A stretch of 64,000 bases of DNA from Chryseosolibacter sp964493505 (GTDB lineage Bacteria; Bacteroidota; Bacteroidia; Cytophagales; Cyclobacteriaceae), in NCBI GenBank assembly GCA_964493505.1, contig CAZBNP010000014.1:1-64000 (forward strand), in the 5' to 3' direction. The notes beneath the pieces were generated by a model. That model saw only the letters and a list, made by a program, of their open reading frames with translations, ran no database searches and was not told the DNA's origin. Positions 42,999-51,839 of the stretch are shown here, piece after piece; within the stretch, counting starts at the first letter, position 1; each line of letters starts with the position of its first letter. The translations under genes were made by a program, and so were the position numbers.

Positions 42999-43604
42999 AT
43001 GGCAAGATATACAGGCCCTAAGGTCAGAATTTCAAGAAGATTTAACGAGCCTATCTTAGGTGAGAATAAAGCTTTGCAGAAGAAAAGCTATCCCCCTGGT
43101 CAGCACGGGCGTAACAGGAGGCGCAAGCAATCGGAATACTCATTGCAGCTTTCCGAAAAACAGAAGGCCAAGTATATCTATGGCTTGCTGGAGCGCCAGT
43201 TCGCAAAGACTTTCGTGGAAGCTACGCGATTGAAAGGCGTAACAGGTGAGAAACTGCTGCAACTGCTCGAATCTCGTCTTGACAACACTGTTTACCGTCT
43301 CGGAATTGCGCCTACCCGCAGGGCGGCGCGCCAGTTGGTGTTGCATAAACATATTTCTGTGAACGGAGACGTTGTCAACATCTCTTCGTTCCGGGTAAAG
43401 CCTGGAGACATTATCGCGGTTCGTGAGCGGTCGAAAAGCCTTGAAGTTGTTACTAACAGCCTGACATTGCAAGGCGCGAGAAAATACAATTGGTTGGAAT
43501 GGGATAACAATGAAATGGCGGGTAAGATGATCAATCTTCCTCTCCGTGCTGATATCCCTGAAAACATCAATGAGACGCTTATTGTCGAATTGTATTCTAA
43601 GTAA
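42999..43604 (+). CDS. rpsD: 30S ribosomal protein S4
   Basis: S4 (201 residues) is a primary 16S rRNA binder and, in E. coli, repressor of the alpha operon. The segment RRKQSEYSLQLSEKQKAKYIYGLLERQF and the S4 RNA-binding domain LESRLDNTVYRLGIAPTRRAARQLVLHKHISVNG are present. rpoA follows after 24 bases. Confidence 0.98.
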   Translation: MARYTGPKVRISRRFNEPILGENKALQKKSYPPGQHGRNRRRKQSEYSLQLSEKQKAKYIYGLLERQFAKTFVEATRLKGVTGEKLLQLLESRLDNTVYRLGIAPTRRAARQLVLHKHISVNGDVVNISSFRVKPGDIIAVRERSKSLEVVTNSLTLQGARKYNWLEWDNNEMAGKMINLPLRADIPENINETLIVELYSK

Positions 43605-43628
43605 TTTAATCAGATAATCAACATCACT

Positions 43629-44618
43629 ATGTCAATATTAGCATTTCAAATGCCAGAGAAGGTTGTAATGGAAAAGTCTGATGATTTTCACGGGCTTTTT
43701 ACATTCAAACCGCTGGAAAAAGGATACGGGGTAACAATCGGTAATGCACTGAGACGGATCCTCCTGTCCTCGCTGGAAGGTTATGCGATCACGGGTATCA
43801 AGGTACCGGGTGTGCTCCATGAGTTTTCCACTATTGAAGGGGTTGTTGAGGATGTGGCAGAAATCATTCTGAACCTGAAAATGGTCAGATTCAAGAAAGT
43901 GGCTGACTCCTTCGAGAGCAAGATCACGGTTACTATCAAAAAACAAAAGCAATTCAAAGCCGGGGATATCACACGTTTTACTTCCGCGTTTGAGATCCTC
44001 AATCCTGACCACGTCATCTGTAACCTTGACGAGTCTGCGCATTTCGAAATCGAACTCACCCTTGAAAAAGGTCGTGGATACCTGCCTGCGGAAGAGAATA
44101 AGCCGGCAGAACAAGTATTCGGGTTTATTCCTATCGATGCGATCTTCACGCCTGTGAAGAATGTGAAATACAGCGTTGAAAACACGCGTGTTGAACAGAA
44201 GACCGACTACGAAAAGCTGGTGGTGGACATAGAAACGGATGGATCCATCCATCCCGAGAAGGCACTCGAAGGCGCTGCACATATTCTTATTCAGCACTTC
44301 AGGTTGTTCTCTGATAAGTCAATTGAACTCGAGACTGGTAAAGATGCCGAAATCGAACAGGTCGACGAAGAGATGCTTCACATGCGCAAGCTGCTGAAAA
44401 CTCCGCTTCACGATCTCGATCTCTCTGTACGCGCGTACAACTGCCTTAAGGCAGCTGACGTTAAATCGCTGGGAGACCTCGTCGAGCTCGAAATCTCTGA
44501 CATGATGAAGTTCAGAAATTTCGGAAAGAAATCACTCGCCGAATTGGAGCAGCTGGTTGCCGAAAAGAACCTGACTTTCGGGATGGACCTATCAAAGTAT
44601 AAACTCGACGAAGATTAG
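43629..44618 (+). CDS. rpoA: DNA-directed RNA polymerase subunit alpha
   Basis: This 329-residue protein has an N-terminal assembly domain (GYGVTIGNALRRILLSSLEGYAIT) and a C-terminal domain with helix-hairpin-helix (LSVRAYNCLKAADVKSLGDLVELEISDMMKFRNFGKKSLAELE) for promoter and activator contacts. With rpoB and rpoC at 5-13 kb, all core polymerase subunits except omega are in this window. rplQ follows after five bases. Confidence 0.98.
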   Translation: MSILAFQMPEKVVMEKSDDFHGLFTFKPLEKGYGVTIGNALRRILLSSLEGYAITGIKVPGVLHEFSTIEGVVEDVAEIILNLKMVRFKKVADSFESKITVTIKKQKQFKAGDITRFTSAFEILNPDHVICNLDESAHFEIELTLEKGRGYLPAEENKPAEQVFGFIPIDAIFTPVKNVKYSVENTRVEQKTDYEKLVVDIETDGSIHPEKALEGAAHILIQHFRLFSDKSIELETGKDAEIEQVDEEMLHMRKLLKTPLHDLDLSVRAYNCLKAADVKSLGDLVELEISDMMKFRNFGKKSLAELEQLVAEKNLTFGMDLSKYKLDED

Positions 44619-44623
44619 AACTC

Positions 44624-45259
44624 ATGAGACACGGTAAGAAGGTTAATCATTTAGGCAGGACATCGGCCCACAGGCAGGCGTTGCTATCCAACCTGGCGAC
44701 TTCTCTTATTATCAATAAGAGGATTTCAACTACGGTAGCGAAGGCAAAGGCGCTGAGGAAGTATGTAGAACCGCTTTTGACAAAATCCAAGACAGATACC
44801 ACACATTCGCGCAGAACAGCATTTGCTTACCTCCAGAATAAGGAGTCGGTTCAGGAGCTTTTTGGCGAAGTAGCAGCGAAAATCGCTGACAGACCAGGGG
44901 GATATACCCGCATTATTAAACTTGCTGGCACCAGGCTTGGAGATAACGCTGAAATGTGCTTCATTGAGCTCGTCGACTTCAACACACTCTACAGCAAGGA
45001 AGGTGTCGCTAAGAAGGCTAAAACAAGAAGAAGCCGCAGGAGTACCAGGAAAGCGGAAGGAGCAGAAGGAGGAGAAGGAGCTGAAGCGCAGCCGGAAGCC
45101 GAAGCGCAGCCGGAAGCCGAAGTGTCGACCGCAGCTGAAGAGGCGCCCGTGAAAAAAGCTAAGCCTAAAAAGGCTGCTACGCCGAAAGCCGCCGCTGATA
45201 CGGAAGGGAAAGCTGAAAAGAAGACAGCTGCCAAACCGAAGAAGAAAAAAGAAGAATAG
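44624..45259 (+). CDS. rplQ: 50S ribosomal protein L17 with long acidic/basic tail
   Basis: The first 120 residues are a normal L17 (MRHGKKVNHLGRTSAHRQALLSNLATSLI), which binds near the tunnel exit. A tail of about 85 residues follows, made of Ala, Glu, Lys and Pro, including a tandem EAQPEAEAQPEAE repeat and a lysine-rich end. E. coli L17 has 127 residues. Such low-complexity tails occur in Bacteroidota L17. The gene ends the superoperon directly before a terminator. Confidence 0.97.
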   Translation: MRHGKKVNHLGRTSAHRQALLSNLATSLIINKRISTTVAKAKALRKYVEPLLTKSKTDTTHSRRTAFAYLQNKESVQELFGEVAAKIADRPGGYTRIIKLAGTRLGDNAEMCFIELVDFNTLYSKEGVAKKAKTRRSRRSTRKAEGAEGGEGAEAQPEAEAQPEAEVSTAAEEAPVKKAKPKKAATPKAAADTEGKAEKKTAAKPKKKKEE

Positions 45260-45281
45260 TGCTTCTATTGAACGATATCGC

Positions 45282-45316
45282 AAAGGGATTGAATTTGAAT
45301 TCAATCCCTTTTTTTT
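45282..45316 (+). terminator. Rho-independent terminator of the ribosomal superoperon
   Basis: GGGATTGAA (45285-45293) pairs with TTCAATCCC (45300-45308), flanked by AAA on the left and TTTTTTTT on the right. It lies 22 bases behind rplQ. The A and T flanks could extend the stem and also let it work from the other direction. Confidence 0.92.
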
Positions 45317-45324
45317 ATTCAATC

Positions 45325-45355
45325 GTTGGCAGTTCTCTTGCGAACGGTAACTTTG
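45325..45355 (+). promoter_or_regulatory. Promoter of carA
   Basis: GTTG (45325-45328), a 19-base spacer and TAACTTTG (45348-45355) match the Bacteroidota consensus. It lies inside the longest open reading frame of carA, which shows that the frame's first ATG is not the real start. The chosen ATG is 24 bases behind the -7 box. Confidence 0.65.
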
Positions 45356-45379
45356 GACCTGAAATTTAGCAAACAAACT

Positions 45380-46471
45380 ATGCAAAAAGCTTTTCTCCTG
45401 TTAGAAGACGGATTATTGATAGAAGGAACCGCTATTGGCAAAATTGGAACCACCGGCGGGGAGATCTGTTTTAACACGGGAATGACCGGATACCAGGAGA
45501 TCTATACCGATCCCTCTTATTACGGACAGATTATTGTCAACACCACGGCCCACATCGGCAATTATGGCGCGATGGACGCTGAGCAGGAATCAGCGTCCAC
45601 CAAGATCGCGGGGGTTGTTGTTAACGACTTCGCCGACCAATACAGCCGCCTCGAAGCTACGGAGAGCCTTCAGCAGTACTTCGAACGCAATGAAGTGGTG
45701 GGGATATCCGGCCTCGATACCCGCATGCTGGTTCGGTATATCCGGGATAAAGGCACCATGAACGCCCTGATCTCATCAGTGCTATCTCCCGATGAGATGA
45801 GGGAGGAGATCAAAAAAATCCCTTCCATGAGCGGACTTGAGCTTTCGTCAAGAGTCACCACCCACGAGCCTTACTTTATCGGCGATCCCGAGGCTAAATT
45901 TAAGGTTGCTGCGCTCGATCTCGGTATCAAGAATAATATTCTGCGTAGCCTCGCGTCGAGAGGGTGTTACGTCAAAGTTTTCCCTGCCAGGACATCGCAC
46001 GAGGAAATGGCCGCCTGGAACCCCGATGGATTCTTTTTCTCTAACGGCCCCGGCGATCCCGCTGCAATGGACTATGCCATCAAAACGGTGAAAGAAACCG
46101 TTGCCTCCGACAAGCCAATGTTCGGTATCTGTCTCGGCCATCAACTGCTGGCACTCTCATGTGGACTTTCGACCTATAAAATGCACCACGGGCATCGCGG
46201 GCTTAACCACCCCGTCAAAAATCTCGTCACGGGCAAAGGTGAAATGACTTCCCAGAACCACGGATTCGCGGTGAGCGAAACGGGCATTGAAAAGAACTCG
46301 TCTGTCGAAGTAACGCATCTGCACCTGAACGACAATACGATTATGGGAATCAGGCTGAAGGATAAGAAAGCGTTTTCAGTTCAATACCATCCCGAGGCGT
46401 CGCCAGGTCCCCACGATTCGAAGTACCTTTTTGACGAATTTGTGGGAATGATGGAGGCCGAGAGGCGATAG
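45380..46471 (+). CDS. carA: Carbamoyl-phosphate synthase small (glutaminase) subunit
   Basis: The protein (363 residues) has an N-terminal domain beginning MQKAFLLLEDGLLIEGTAIG and a class-I glutamine amidotransferase domain with FGICLGHQLLAL (nucleophile Cys) and YHPEASPGPHD (His/Glu). It releases ammonia from glutamine for carbamoyl phosphate in arginine and pyrimidine synthesis. carB is not in the window. The start at 45326 would lie on the promoter and is rejected. carA between rplQ and eno is a common Bacteroidota order. Confidence 0.95.
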   Translation: MQKAFLLLEDGLLIEGTAIGKIGTTGGEICFNTGMTGYQEIYTDPSYYGQIIVNTTAHIGNYGAMDAEQESASTKIAGVVVNDFADQYSRLEATESLQQYFERNEVVGISGLDTRMLVRYIRDKGTMNALISSVLSPDEMREEIKKIPSMSGLELSSRVTTHEPYFIGDPEAKFKVAALDLGIKNNILRSLASRGCYVKVFPARTSHEEMAAWNPDGFFFSNGPGDPAAMDYAIKTVKETVASDKPMFGICLGHQLLALSCGLSTYKMHHGHRGLNHPVKNLVTGKGEMTSQNHGFAVSETGIEKNSSVEVTHLHLNDNTIMGIRLKDKKAFSVQYHPEASPGPHDSKYLFDEFVGMMEAERR

Positions 46472-46523
46472 CAGACCGCTGTTTGCAGATCAAATAGAAT
46501 AATACACTTCAAAAACCAACACA

Positions 46524-47801
46524 ATGAGTTTAATCGAAAGTATTCACGCTCGTCAGATCCTGGATAGCCGGGGCAATCCAACCGTAGAAGTAGATGTAGT
46601 TACCGAGAGCGGCGCGTATGGCCGTGCCGCGGTCCCTTCTGGTGCTTCTACCGGAACACATGAAGCTGTTGAACTGAGAGATGGTGATAAATCGAAATTC
46701 CTCGGAAAAGGGGTTCTTCAGGCTGTCGAAAACGTAAACTCAAGGATCGCGGAAGAGGTCGTCGGTTTTTCTGTTTATGAACAGAATCTGATCGACAAGA
46801 TCATGATCGAACTCGACGGCACCCCAAACAAAGGAAACCTCGGCGCAAACGCTATCCTCGGCACTTCCCTGGCGGTAGCTAAAGCAGCGGCGATGGACGC
46901 CGGTATACCCCTTTACAGATATATCGGAGGTGTGAATGCTAACACGTTGCCTGTTCCGATGATGAATATCCTGAACGGAGGAAGTCATGCCGACAATAAA
47001 ATTGATTTCCAGGAATTCATGGTGATGCCGGTAAAAGCGGCTACGTTTTCCGAGTCACTGCGCATGGGGACGGAAATTTTTCATAACCTGAAGAAAGTAC
47101 TGCACGATAAGGGATTGTCTACGAACGTGGGCGACGAAGGCGGTTTTGCGCCCAACATCGCGTCGAACGAAGAGGCTATCGAGGTCGTATTGATGGCTAT
47201 TGAGAAATCAGGGTTCAAGCCGGGTGAAGACGTATTTATTGCAATGGATGCGGCGAGTTCGGAGTTCTACGATGCAAAGAGCAACTCGTATATTTTTAAG
47301 AAGTCGGATGGTAAAAAACTGACTTCCGCAGAAATGGTTGACTACTGGGCTTCATGGGCGAGCAAGTATCCGATCATTTCTATTGAAGATGGTATGGCGG
47401 AAGACGACTGGACGGGCTGGAAGGGTCTGACAGATAAGATCGGAAGCAAGGTACAGCTCGTGGGCGACGATTTGTTTGTTACTAACGTAACGCGTTTGCA
47501 GGATGGTATTTCGAAAGGTGTTGCGAACTCAATCCTCATTAAGGTAAACCAGATCGGCTCGCTTACTGAGACGATCGACGCTGTAAATCTCGCGAAGCGC
47601 AACTCCTATAAGAGCGTCATGTCGCACCGTTCGGGAGAGACCGAAGACAGCACAATCGCCGATCTCGCCGTCGCGCTCAACTGTGGTCAGATAAAGACTG
47701 GCTCAGCATCGCGTTCAGACAGGATGGCAAAATACAATCAGCTTATCAGAATAGAAGAAGAACTCGGTGAAGTAGCCTACTTCCCCGGAAAACTGCTCTG
47801 A
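46524..47801 (+). CDS. eno: Enolase
   Basis: Enolase (425 residues) converts 2-phosphoglycerate to phosphoenolpyruvate in glycolysis. The sequence includes ARQILDSRGNPTVEVDV, the base catalytic regions, the metal ligand stretch SIEDGMAEDDW and SHRSGETEDSTIADLAVAL near the C-terminus. Length is normal. It starts 52 bases behind carA, so it may be cotranscribed with it, but no clear promoter was seen in the gap. Confidence 0.98.
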   Translation: MSLIESIHARQILDSRGNPTVEVDVVTESGAYGRAAVPSGASTGTHEAVELRDGDKSKFLGKGVLQAVENVNSRIAEEVVGFSVYEQNLIDKIMIELDGTPNKGNLGANAILGTSLAVAKAAAMDAGIPLYRYIGGVNANTLPVPMMNILNGGSHADNKIDFQEFMVMPVKAATFSESLRMGTEIFHNLKKVLHDKGLSTNVGDEGGFAPNIASNEEAIEVVLMAIEKSGFKPGEDVFIAMDAASSEFYDAKSNSYIFKKSDGKKLTSAEMVDYWASWASKYPIISIEDGMAEDDWTGWKGLTDKIGSKVQLVGDDLFVTNVTRLQDGISKGVANSILIKVNQIGSLTETIDAVNLAKRNSYKSVMSHRSGETEDSTIADLAVALNCGQIKTGSASRSDRMAKYNQLIRIEEELGEVAYFPGKLL

Positions 47802-47836
47802 TCGCAGCGGCGGATTTGGTCTGGAAAAGTGGATTT

Positions 47837-47868
47837 CATTTCAATTTGCTATATAGTAACTTGAAATG
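47837..47868. repeat. 8-bp inverted repeat upstream of helicase gene
   Basis: CATTTCAA (47837-47844) and TTGAAATG (47861-47868) are perfect inverted repeats separated by 16 AT-rich bases. The right arm ends two bases before the helicase start codon at 47871. It could be an operator or a weak hairpin covering the start. No T tract follows, so it is not a terminator of eno. Confidence 0.35.
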
Positions 47869-47870
47869 CC

Positions 47871-50039
47871 ATGGAGGATAATCCACTTTTCTCGACCGCC
47901 GCTGATTTCATCAACAACACGTCACGGCACATCTTCCTTACCGGTAAAGCCGGGACGGGGAAGACGACGTTCCTGAAATACATTCGCGAGACAACGCAAA
48001 AAAAATGCGTTGTTGTCGCGCCTACCGGCGTAGCCGCTATCAACGCGGGGGGCGTTACCATGCACTCCTTTTTTCACCTCCCCCTGGGTCCCTTTCTCCC
48101 GGTAACGAACAAATTCACCGGCGACGGAGTCACCGACCAATACACACTATTTAAGAATATCCGCGTAAGCGATCAGAAGCGGGAGTTGTTTCGCGATCTT
48201 GAACTGTTGATTATTGACGAAGTGAGCATGGTCAGGTGTGACATGCTCGATGCCGTCGATGCTATCCTTAGGCATTTCCGGAGAGTACACGAGACTCCGT
48301 TTGGAGGAGTACAGGTACTCTACATTGGCGACCTCTTTCAACTGCCCCCCGTCATGCCTGATGCCGAATGGTCATTGCTGGGACAACACTACGAAAGTCC
48401 GTTCTTCTTTGACTCACAGGCTGCGCAACAGGCGCCACCGGTGTACATCGAACTCAAAAAGATCTATCGTCAAAGTCAGCAAGCTTTTATTGATATCCTG
48501 AATCGTATCCGGAATAACGAAGTCACACGCAGGGATCTCGATACGCTAAACGCGCGCAACACAAAAGCGCCCGGGGAAGGATCGAAGTATGTCACGCTGA
48601 CAACGCATAATTACAAAGCCGATCGGATCAATGCCGATGAGTTGCGAAAGCTGCCAGGTGAGATGTTCGAGTTCTCCGGCGTGATAGAAGGAGATTTCCC
48701 TGACAAAGCCCTTCCGACAGAGCCGGTGCTGCAATTGAAAGAAGGTGCGCAGGTTATGTTTATCCGGAATGATAAGTCCGAGGATCGCCGGTACTATAAT
48801 GGAAAGATTGCTACCGTTAGCCGGGTTGTTGACGACGGTATCTTCGTGCTGCTTGCTGATTCTGAAGAAGAGCTATTGCTTGAAAAAGAGATTTGGGACA
48901 ATATCCGATACTCTTACAACCAACAACAGGAACGCATCGACGAAGAGAAGCTCGGGTCGTTTACGCAATATCCTATCCGCCTGGCGTGGGCTATAACCAT
49001 ACATAAGAGTCAGGGCCTGACATTCGAAAACGCGATTATAGACGCTGGTGATTCGTTTGCTCCCGGACAGGTATATGTGGCACTGAGCCGTTGCACATCT
49101 CTCGATGGGATGATCTGTCGGTCGAAGATAACACCGGCGAGTATCTCAACCGATTCGCGGGTTCTTGACTTTTCAATGCGGGCGGCGGATGAAGATCAAC
49201 TGGCGCGCATGCTGGAACGCGACCGCCGTCAATTCCAGCATCAGCAACTGGCGAACATATTTGACCTGAGGGTCGTAATACACTTGATAGATAGTTATCT
49301 GAAGTTTGCACAGGGAAAACAACTTCCCGGTGCGACCCCGGTTACCACTACTATTCGCCAGATGCTCCGGTCTGTTAAGGATATGCAGAAAGTTTCACAA
49401 AAATTTCAGATACAGATGAAATCCCTGCTCGATAGTTATGACGAGGACAGGCTGAAGGATCGGGTAGGCAGGGCGATCGTGTATTTCTCGAATGCCCTTA
49501 AGGAAGCTGTGCTGCTGCCGGTTGATACGCATCTCGATTCGTTGAAAGGGGCGAAAAAGATTAAGCAATACCTTAGGAAAGCTATCCGGTTTCGCAATGA
49601 AATTGCCCGGAAGGTCAATACAATTCAACGCGTGGAGTACGACGACGTTACTTTCGACGTGGTGACTGACGATGTGGAGATGCTTGACATAAGTTCGACT
49701 CGCGTGAAGAAGGCAAAGCCGGTGAAGGGCGGCAGTCTGCGGGAAACGCTGGCAATGTTTCAGTCAGGGCTAAAGGTACCCGAGATTGCCGAAAAAAGAG
49801 GGCTTGTTGTCGGCACCATCGAGTCGCATATTGTGGAGCTTATCAGGACGGGCGAGATTGATATCCATGAATATATAGAGAAGTCGAAGATTGAGAATAT
49901 CGCAGCTGCAATCCGCGACACACAGGCCGACGCGGTGTCGCCGGTAAAATCAGCACTCGGCCCCGACGTTTCGTACGGTGAAATTCGCGCCGTGATGAGT
50001 TACCTTCGATCGCTGGAACAGACGGGTCTCACTGGTTAA
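47871..50039 (+). CDS. PIF1-like superfamily 1 helicase with C-terminal HTH-like domain
   Basis: This 722-residue protein has Walker A GKAGTGKTT (25-33), PTGVAAINAGG, Walker B LLIIDEVSM (112-120), GDLFQLPPV, a C-terminal helicase lobe with AITIHKSQGLTF and VYVALSRCTSL, as in PIF1/RecD2 5'-3' helicases. The last 150 residues contain a helix-rich segment and an HTH-like motif ETLAMFQSGLKVPEIAEKRGLVVGTIESHI, resembling the HTH_40 domain of RecQ-like proteins. Probably a DNA repair or replication helicase. It is alone between eno and the sigma factor. Confidence 0.88.
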   Translation: MEDNPLFSTAADFINNTSRHIFLTGKAGTGKTTFLKYIRETTQKKCVVVAPTGVAAINAGGVTMHSFFHLPLGPFLPVTNKFTGDGVTDQYTLFKNIRVSDQKRELFRDLELLIIDEVSMVRCDMLDAVDAILRHFRRVHETPFGGVQVLYIGDLFQLPPVMPDAEWSLLGQHYESPFFFDSQAAQQAPPVYIELKKIYRQSQQAFIDILNRIRNNEVTRRDLDTLNARNTKAPGEGSKYVTLTTHNYKADRINADELRKLPGEMFEFSGVIEGDFPDKALPTEPVLQLKEGAQVMFIRNDKSEDRRYYNGKIATVSRVVDDGIFVLLADSEEELLLEKEIWDNIRYSYNQQQERIDEEKLGSFTQYPIRLAWAITIHKSQGLTFENAIIDAGDSFAPGQVYVALSRCTSLDGMICRSKITPASISTDSRVLDFSMRAADEDQLARMLERDRRQFQHQQLANIFDLRVVIHLIDSYLKFAQGKQLPGATPVTTTIRQMLRSVKDMQKVSQKFQIQMKSLLDSYDEDRLKDRVGRAIVYFSNALKEAVLLPVDTHLDSLKGAKKIKQYLRKAIRFRNEIARKVNTIQRVEYDDVTFDVVTDDVEMLDISSTRVKKAKPVKGGSLRETLAMFQSGLKVPEIAEKRGLVVGTIESHIVELIRTGEIDIHEYIEKSKIENIAAAIRDTQADAVSPVKSALGPDVSYGEIRAVMSYLRSLEQTGLTG

Positions 50040-50111
50040 TCGCGAAGTCATCCTTGATCGCTGATATCTTTTTCATTAAGTTTAGATATAGTTTCACTGA
50101 CCCGACTCGCA

Positions 50112-50696
50112 ATGATTCGCAATCTATCGTCCGTGGTTATGCGACTTTCGGAAGGCGACTCCAGCGCTTTCAGGGAGGTATTCGAATTTTTTTCTCCCCG
50201 GGTTTTTGCATTCGCTTTGAAGCTTACTCACTCGCGGGATCTCGCGGAGGAGCTGGTACAGGATGTCTTCCTTAAGATCTGGACAAGCCGCAATACGCTG
50301 CGGAATGTTGAACATTTTCCAGCCTATCTGTACACGATCACGCGCAACCTTTCATTCAACCAGATGAAAAGGCTCTCCATAGAGCAAAGGGCAAAACAGG
50401 AATACGTTCAGGGTCTGCGTGTCGAAAACTTTGAAACGGAAGAATCTGTTATCTACCGGGACTATGAGCGCATTCTGAGTGTCGCTATAGACCGTCTTTC
50501 GCCTCAGCAAAAGCTGGTCTATAGTCTGTGCCGCGGAGAAGGCCTTAAGTATGGCGAGGCGGCGCGGAAACTGCGGATCTCGCCGCTCACGGTGAAAACA
50601 CACATGCAACAGGCGTTGCGAAACATCAAACTCCACGTCGGCCGGATCATTGTGAATTTGGGTGTCCTGGCTGCTTTTATTCAAAGTCTGGACTGA
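50112..50696 (+). CDS. ECF RNA polymerase sigma factor
   Basis: The 194-residue protein has sigma region 2 (FFSPRVFAFALKLTHSRDLAEELVQDVFLKIW) and region 4 with HTH (LSPQQKLVYSLCRGEGLKYGEAARKLRISPLTVKTHMQQAL). It lacks regions 1 and 3, as is usual for ECF factors. Bacteroidota ECF factors in front of FecR and SusC genes activate the linked SusCD operon on substrate uptake. FecR follows after 74 bases with a small hairpin in the gap. Confidence 0.93.
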   Translation: MIRNLSSVVMRLSEGDSSAFREVFEFFSPRVFAFALKLTHSRDLAEELVQDVFLKIWTSRNTLRNVEHFPAYLYTITRNLSFNQMKRLSIEQRAKQEYVQGLRVENFETEESVIYRDYERILSVAIDRLSPQQKLVYSLCRGEGLKYGEAARKLRISPLTVKTHMQQALRNIKLHVGRIIVNLGVLAAFIQSLD

Positions 50697-50736
50697 TTTT
50701 TTTTCGCAAGGCCTACTCCGTTTTTCTCTGAGGATT

Positions 50737-50751
50737 GTCTTAACCTAAGAC
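50737..50751. repeat. Small inverted repeat between sigma factor and FecR genes
   Basis: GTCTTA (50737-50742) and TAAGAC (50746-50751) flank three bases, 19 bases before the fecR-like start. It may be an operator-like palindrome or a small mRNA hairpin. It is too short to call with confidence. Confidence 0.3.
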
Positions 50752-50770
50752 TAATATCCGAAAGAGAGTT

Positions 50771-51778
50771 ATGGACAAAGCGAGGCTGACGTTTCTGTTT
50801 CACCGTTACGTAGAGAACACCTGCACAGAAGAAGAGAAAGCTGAATTCCTCAGGTATGTGAGAGATCCTCACAATGAGGTATTAGTAAAGGCGTTGATGG
50901 GTATCCTTTGGAAGGAGATCACACCACAGCAGATCACTGTTGATCGTTCGGAGGAGATTCTTGCCACAATACTGGGAAAGCACAAATCAGCGTTTCCCGT
51001 TGCGGAGCGGGCAGGATTCCCGTGGCTCAGCGTTGCAGCGTCACTACTGTTGATGGCGGTGTTTGCTGCTGGTTTCATTTATTATTCAGGATTGGAACAA
51101 TCTGGTCCGTCCGCCGAAACGTCTGTTAAATCACCGATACCCGATTCCCGTTTTGTCAAACTTGCCGATGGCAGTTCCGTTGTGCTGAACAAAGGTAGCA
51201 AACTGGAATACCCCGATGTTTTTGATGACTCTGTACGGGAAGTCTCGCTCGTCGGGGAAGGTTACTTTGAGATAGCGCACGATGCAAAGCGCCCTTTTAT
51301 CGTCTATACAGGAAAGGTCAGGACAACCGTTTTAGGAACAGCGTTCAATATCAGAGCTTATCCGGATCAATCCGACATAACGGTTACTGTAACCAGGGGA
51401 AAGGTGAAGGTAAGTAACAACGAGAAAGTACTGGGTATAATCAATCCGGATCAGCAGATAACCATCAATACGGCGCAGGCGTCTGCCGAGCAGCAGGCGA
51501 TTGACAGCCACGCGGTAACTGCGTGGATGGAAAGGGATGTCTTCTTCGACGATGTAACCATCGGTCAGGCGCTCGAACAACTTGAAAAGCGATTCAACAT
51601 AAAGGTAGCGCTGGAGAATGGAGATATTTCCGGGTGCCGGTTTACCGCAACTTTTGTGCAGGGCGAGGATATCGGGCAGATCCTGCGTATTCTCTGTGAT
51701 TTTAACAATGCAAAACTGGTCATAAAAGAACCCGGAAGCTATGCAATTGAAGGGGGTAAATGCCCTGTCCGGGAATGA
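50771..51778 (+). CDS. FecR-type anti-sigma factor
   Basis: The 335-residue protein has a short cytoplasmic N-terminal region that would bind the sigma factor, one transmembrane helix (about residues 76-98), a periplasmic FecR domain (VKLADGSSVVLNKGSKLEYP...EVSLVGEGYFEIAHDAKRPF) and a C-terminal DUF4974 domain (FFDDVTIGQALEQLEKRFNIKV). It relays the occupancy of the SusC N-terminal STN domain to the sigma factor. It precedes the SusC gene by 61 bases. Confidence 0.93.
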   Translation: MDKARLTFLFHRYVENTCTEEEKAEFLRYVRDPHNEVLVKALMGILWKEITPQQITVDRSEEILATILGKHKSAFPVAERAGFPWLSVAASLLLMAVFAAGFIYYSGLEQSGPSAETSVKSPIPDSRFVKLADGSSVVLNKGSKLEYPDVFDDSVREVSLVGEGYFEIAHDAKRPFIVYTGKVRTTVLGTAFNIRAYPDQSDITVTVTRGKVKVSNNEKVLGIINPDQQITINTAQASAEQQAIDSHAVTAWMERDVFFDDVTIGQALEQLEKRFNIKVALENGDISGCRFTATFVQGEDIGQILRILCDFNNAKLVIKEPGSYAIEGGKCPVRE

Positions 51779-51839
51779 TTTGATTGTAACGATGACTTGC
51801 TTAAGGCGATTGAATAGTCCACATAATAAAAATTGATAT

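Noticed and set aside
45326..45379. N-terminal extension of carA
   Set aside because: The promoter -33 and -7 boxes lie within it. The ATG at 45380 gives the family start.
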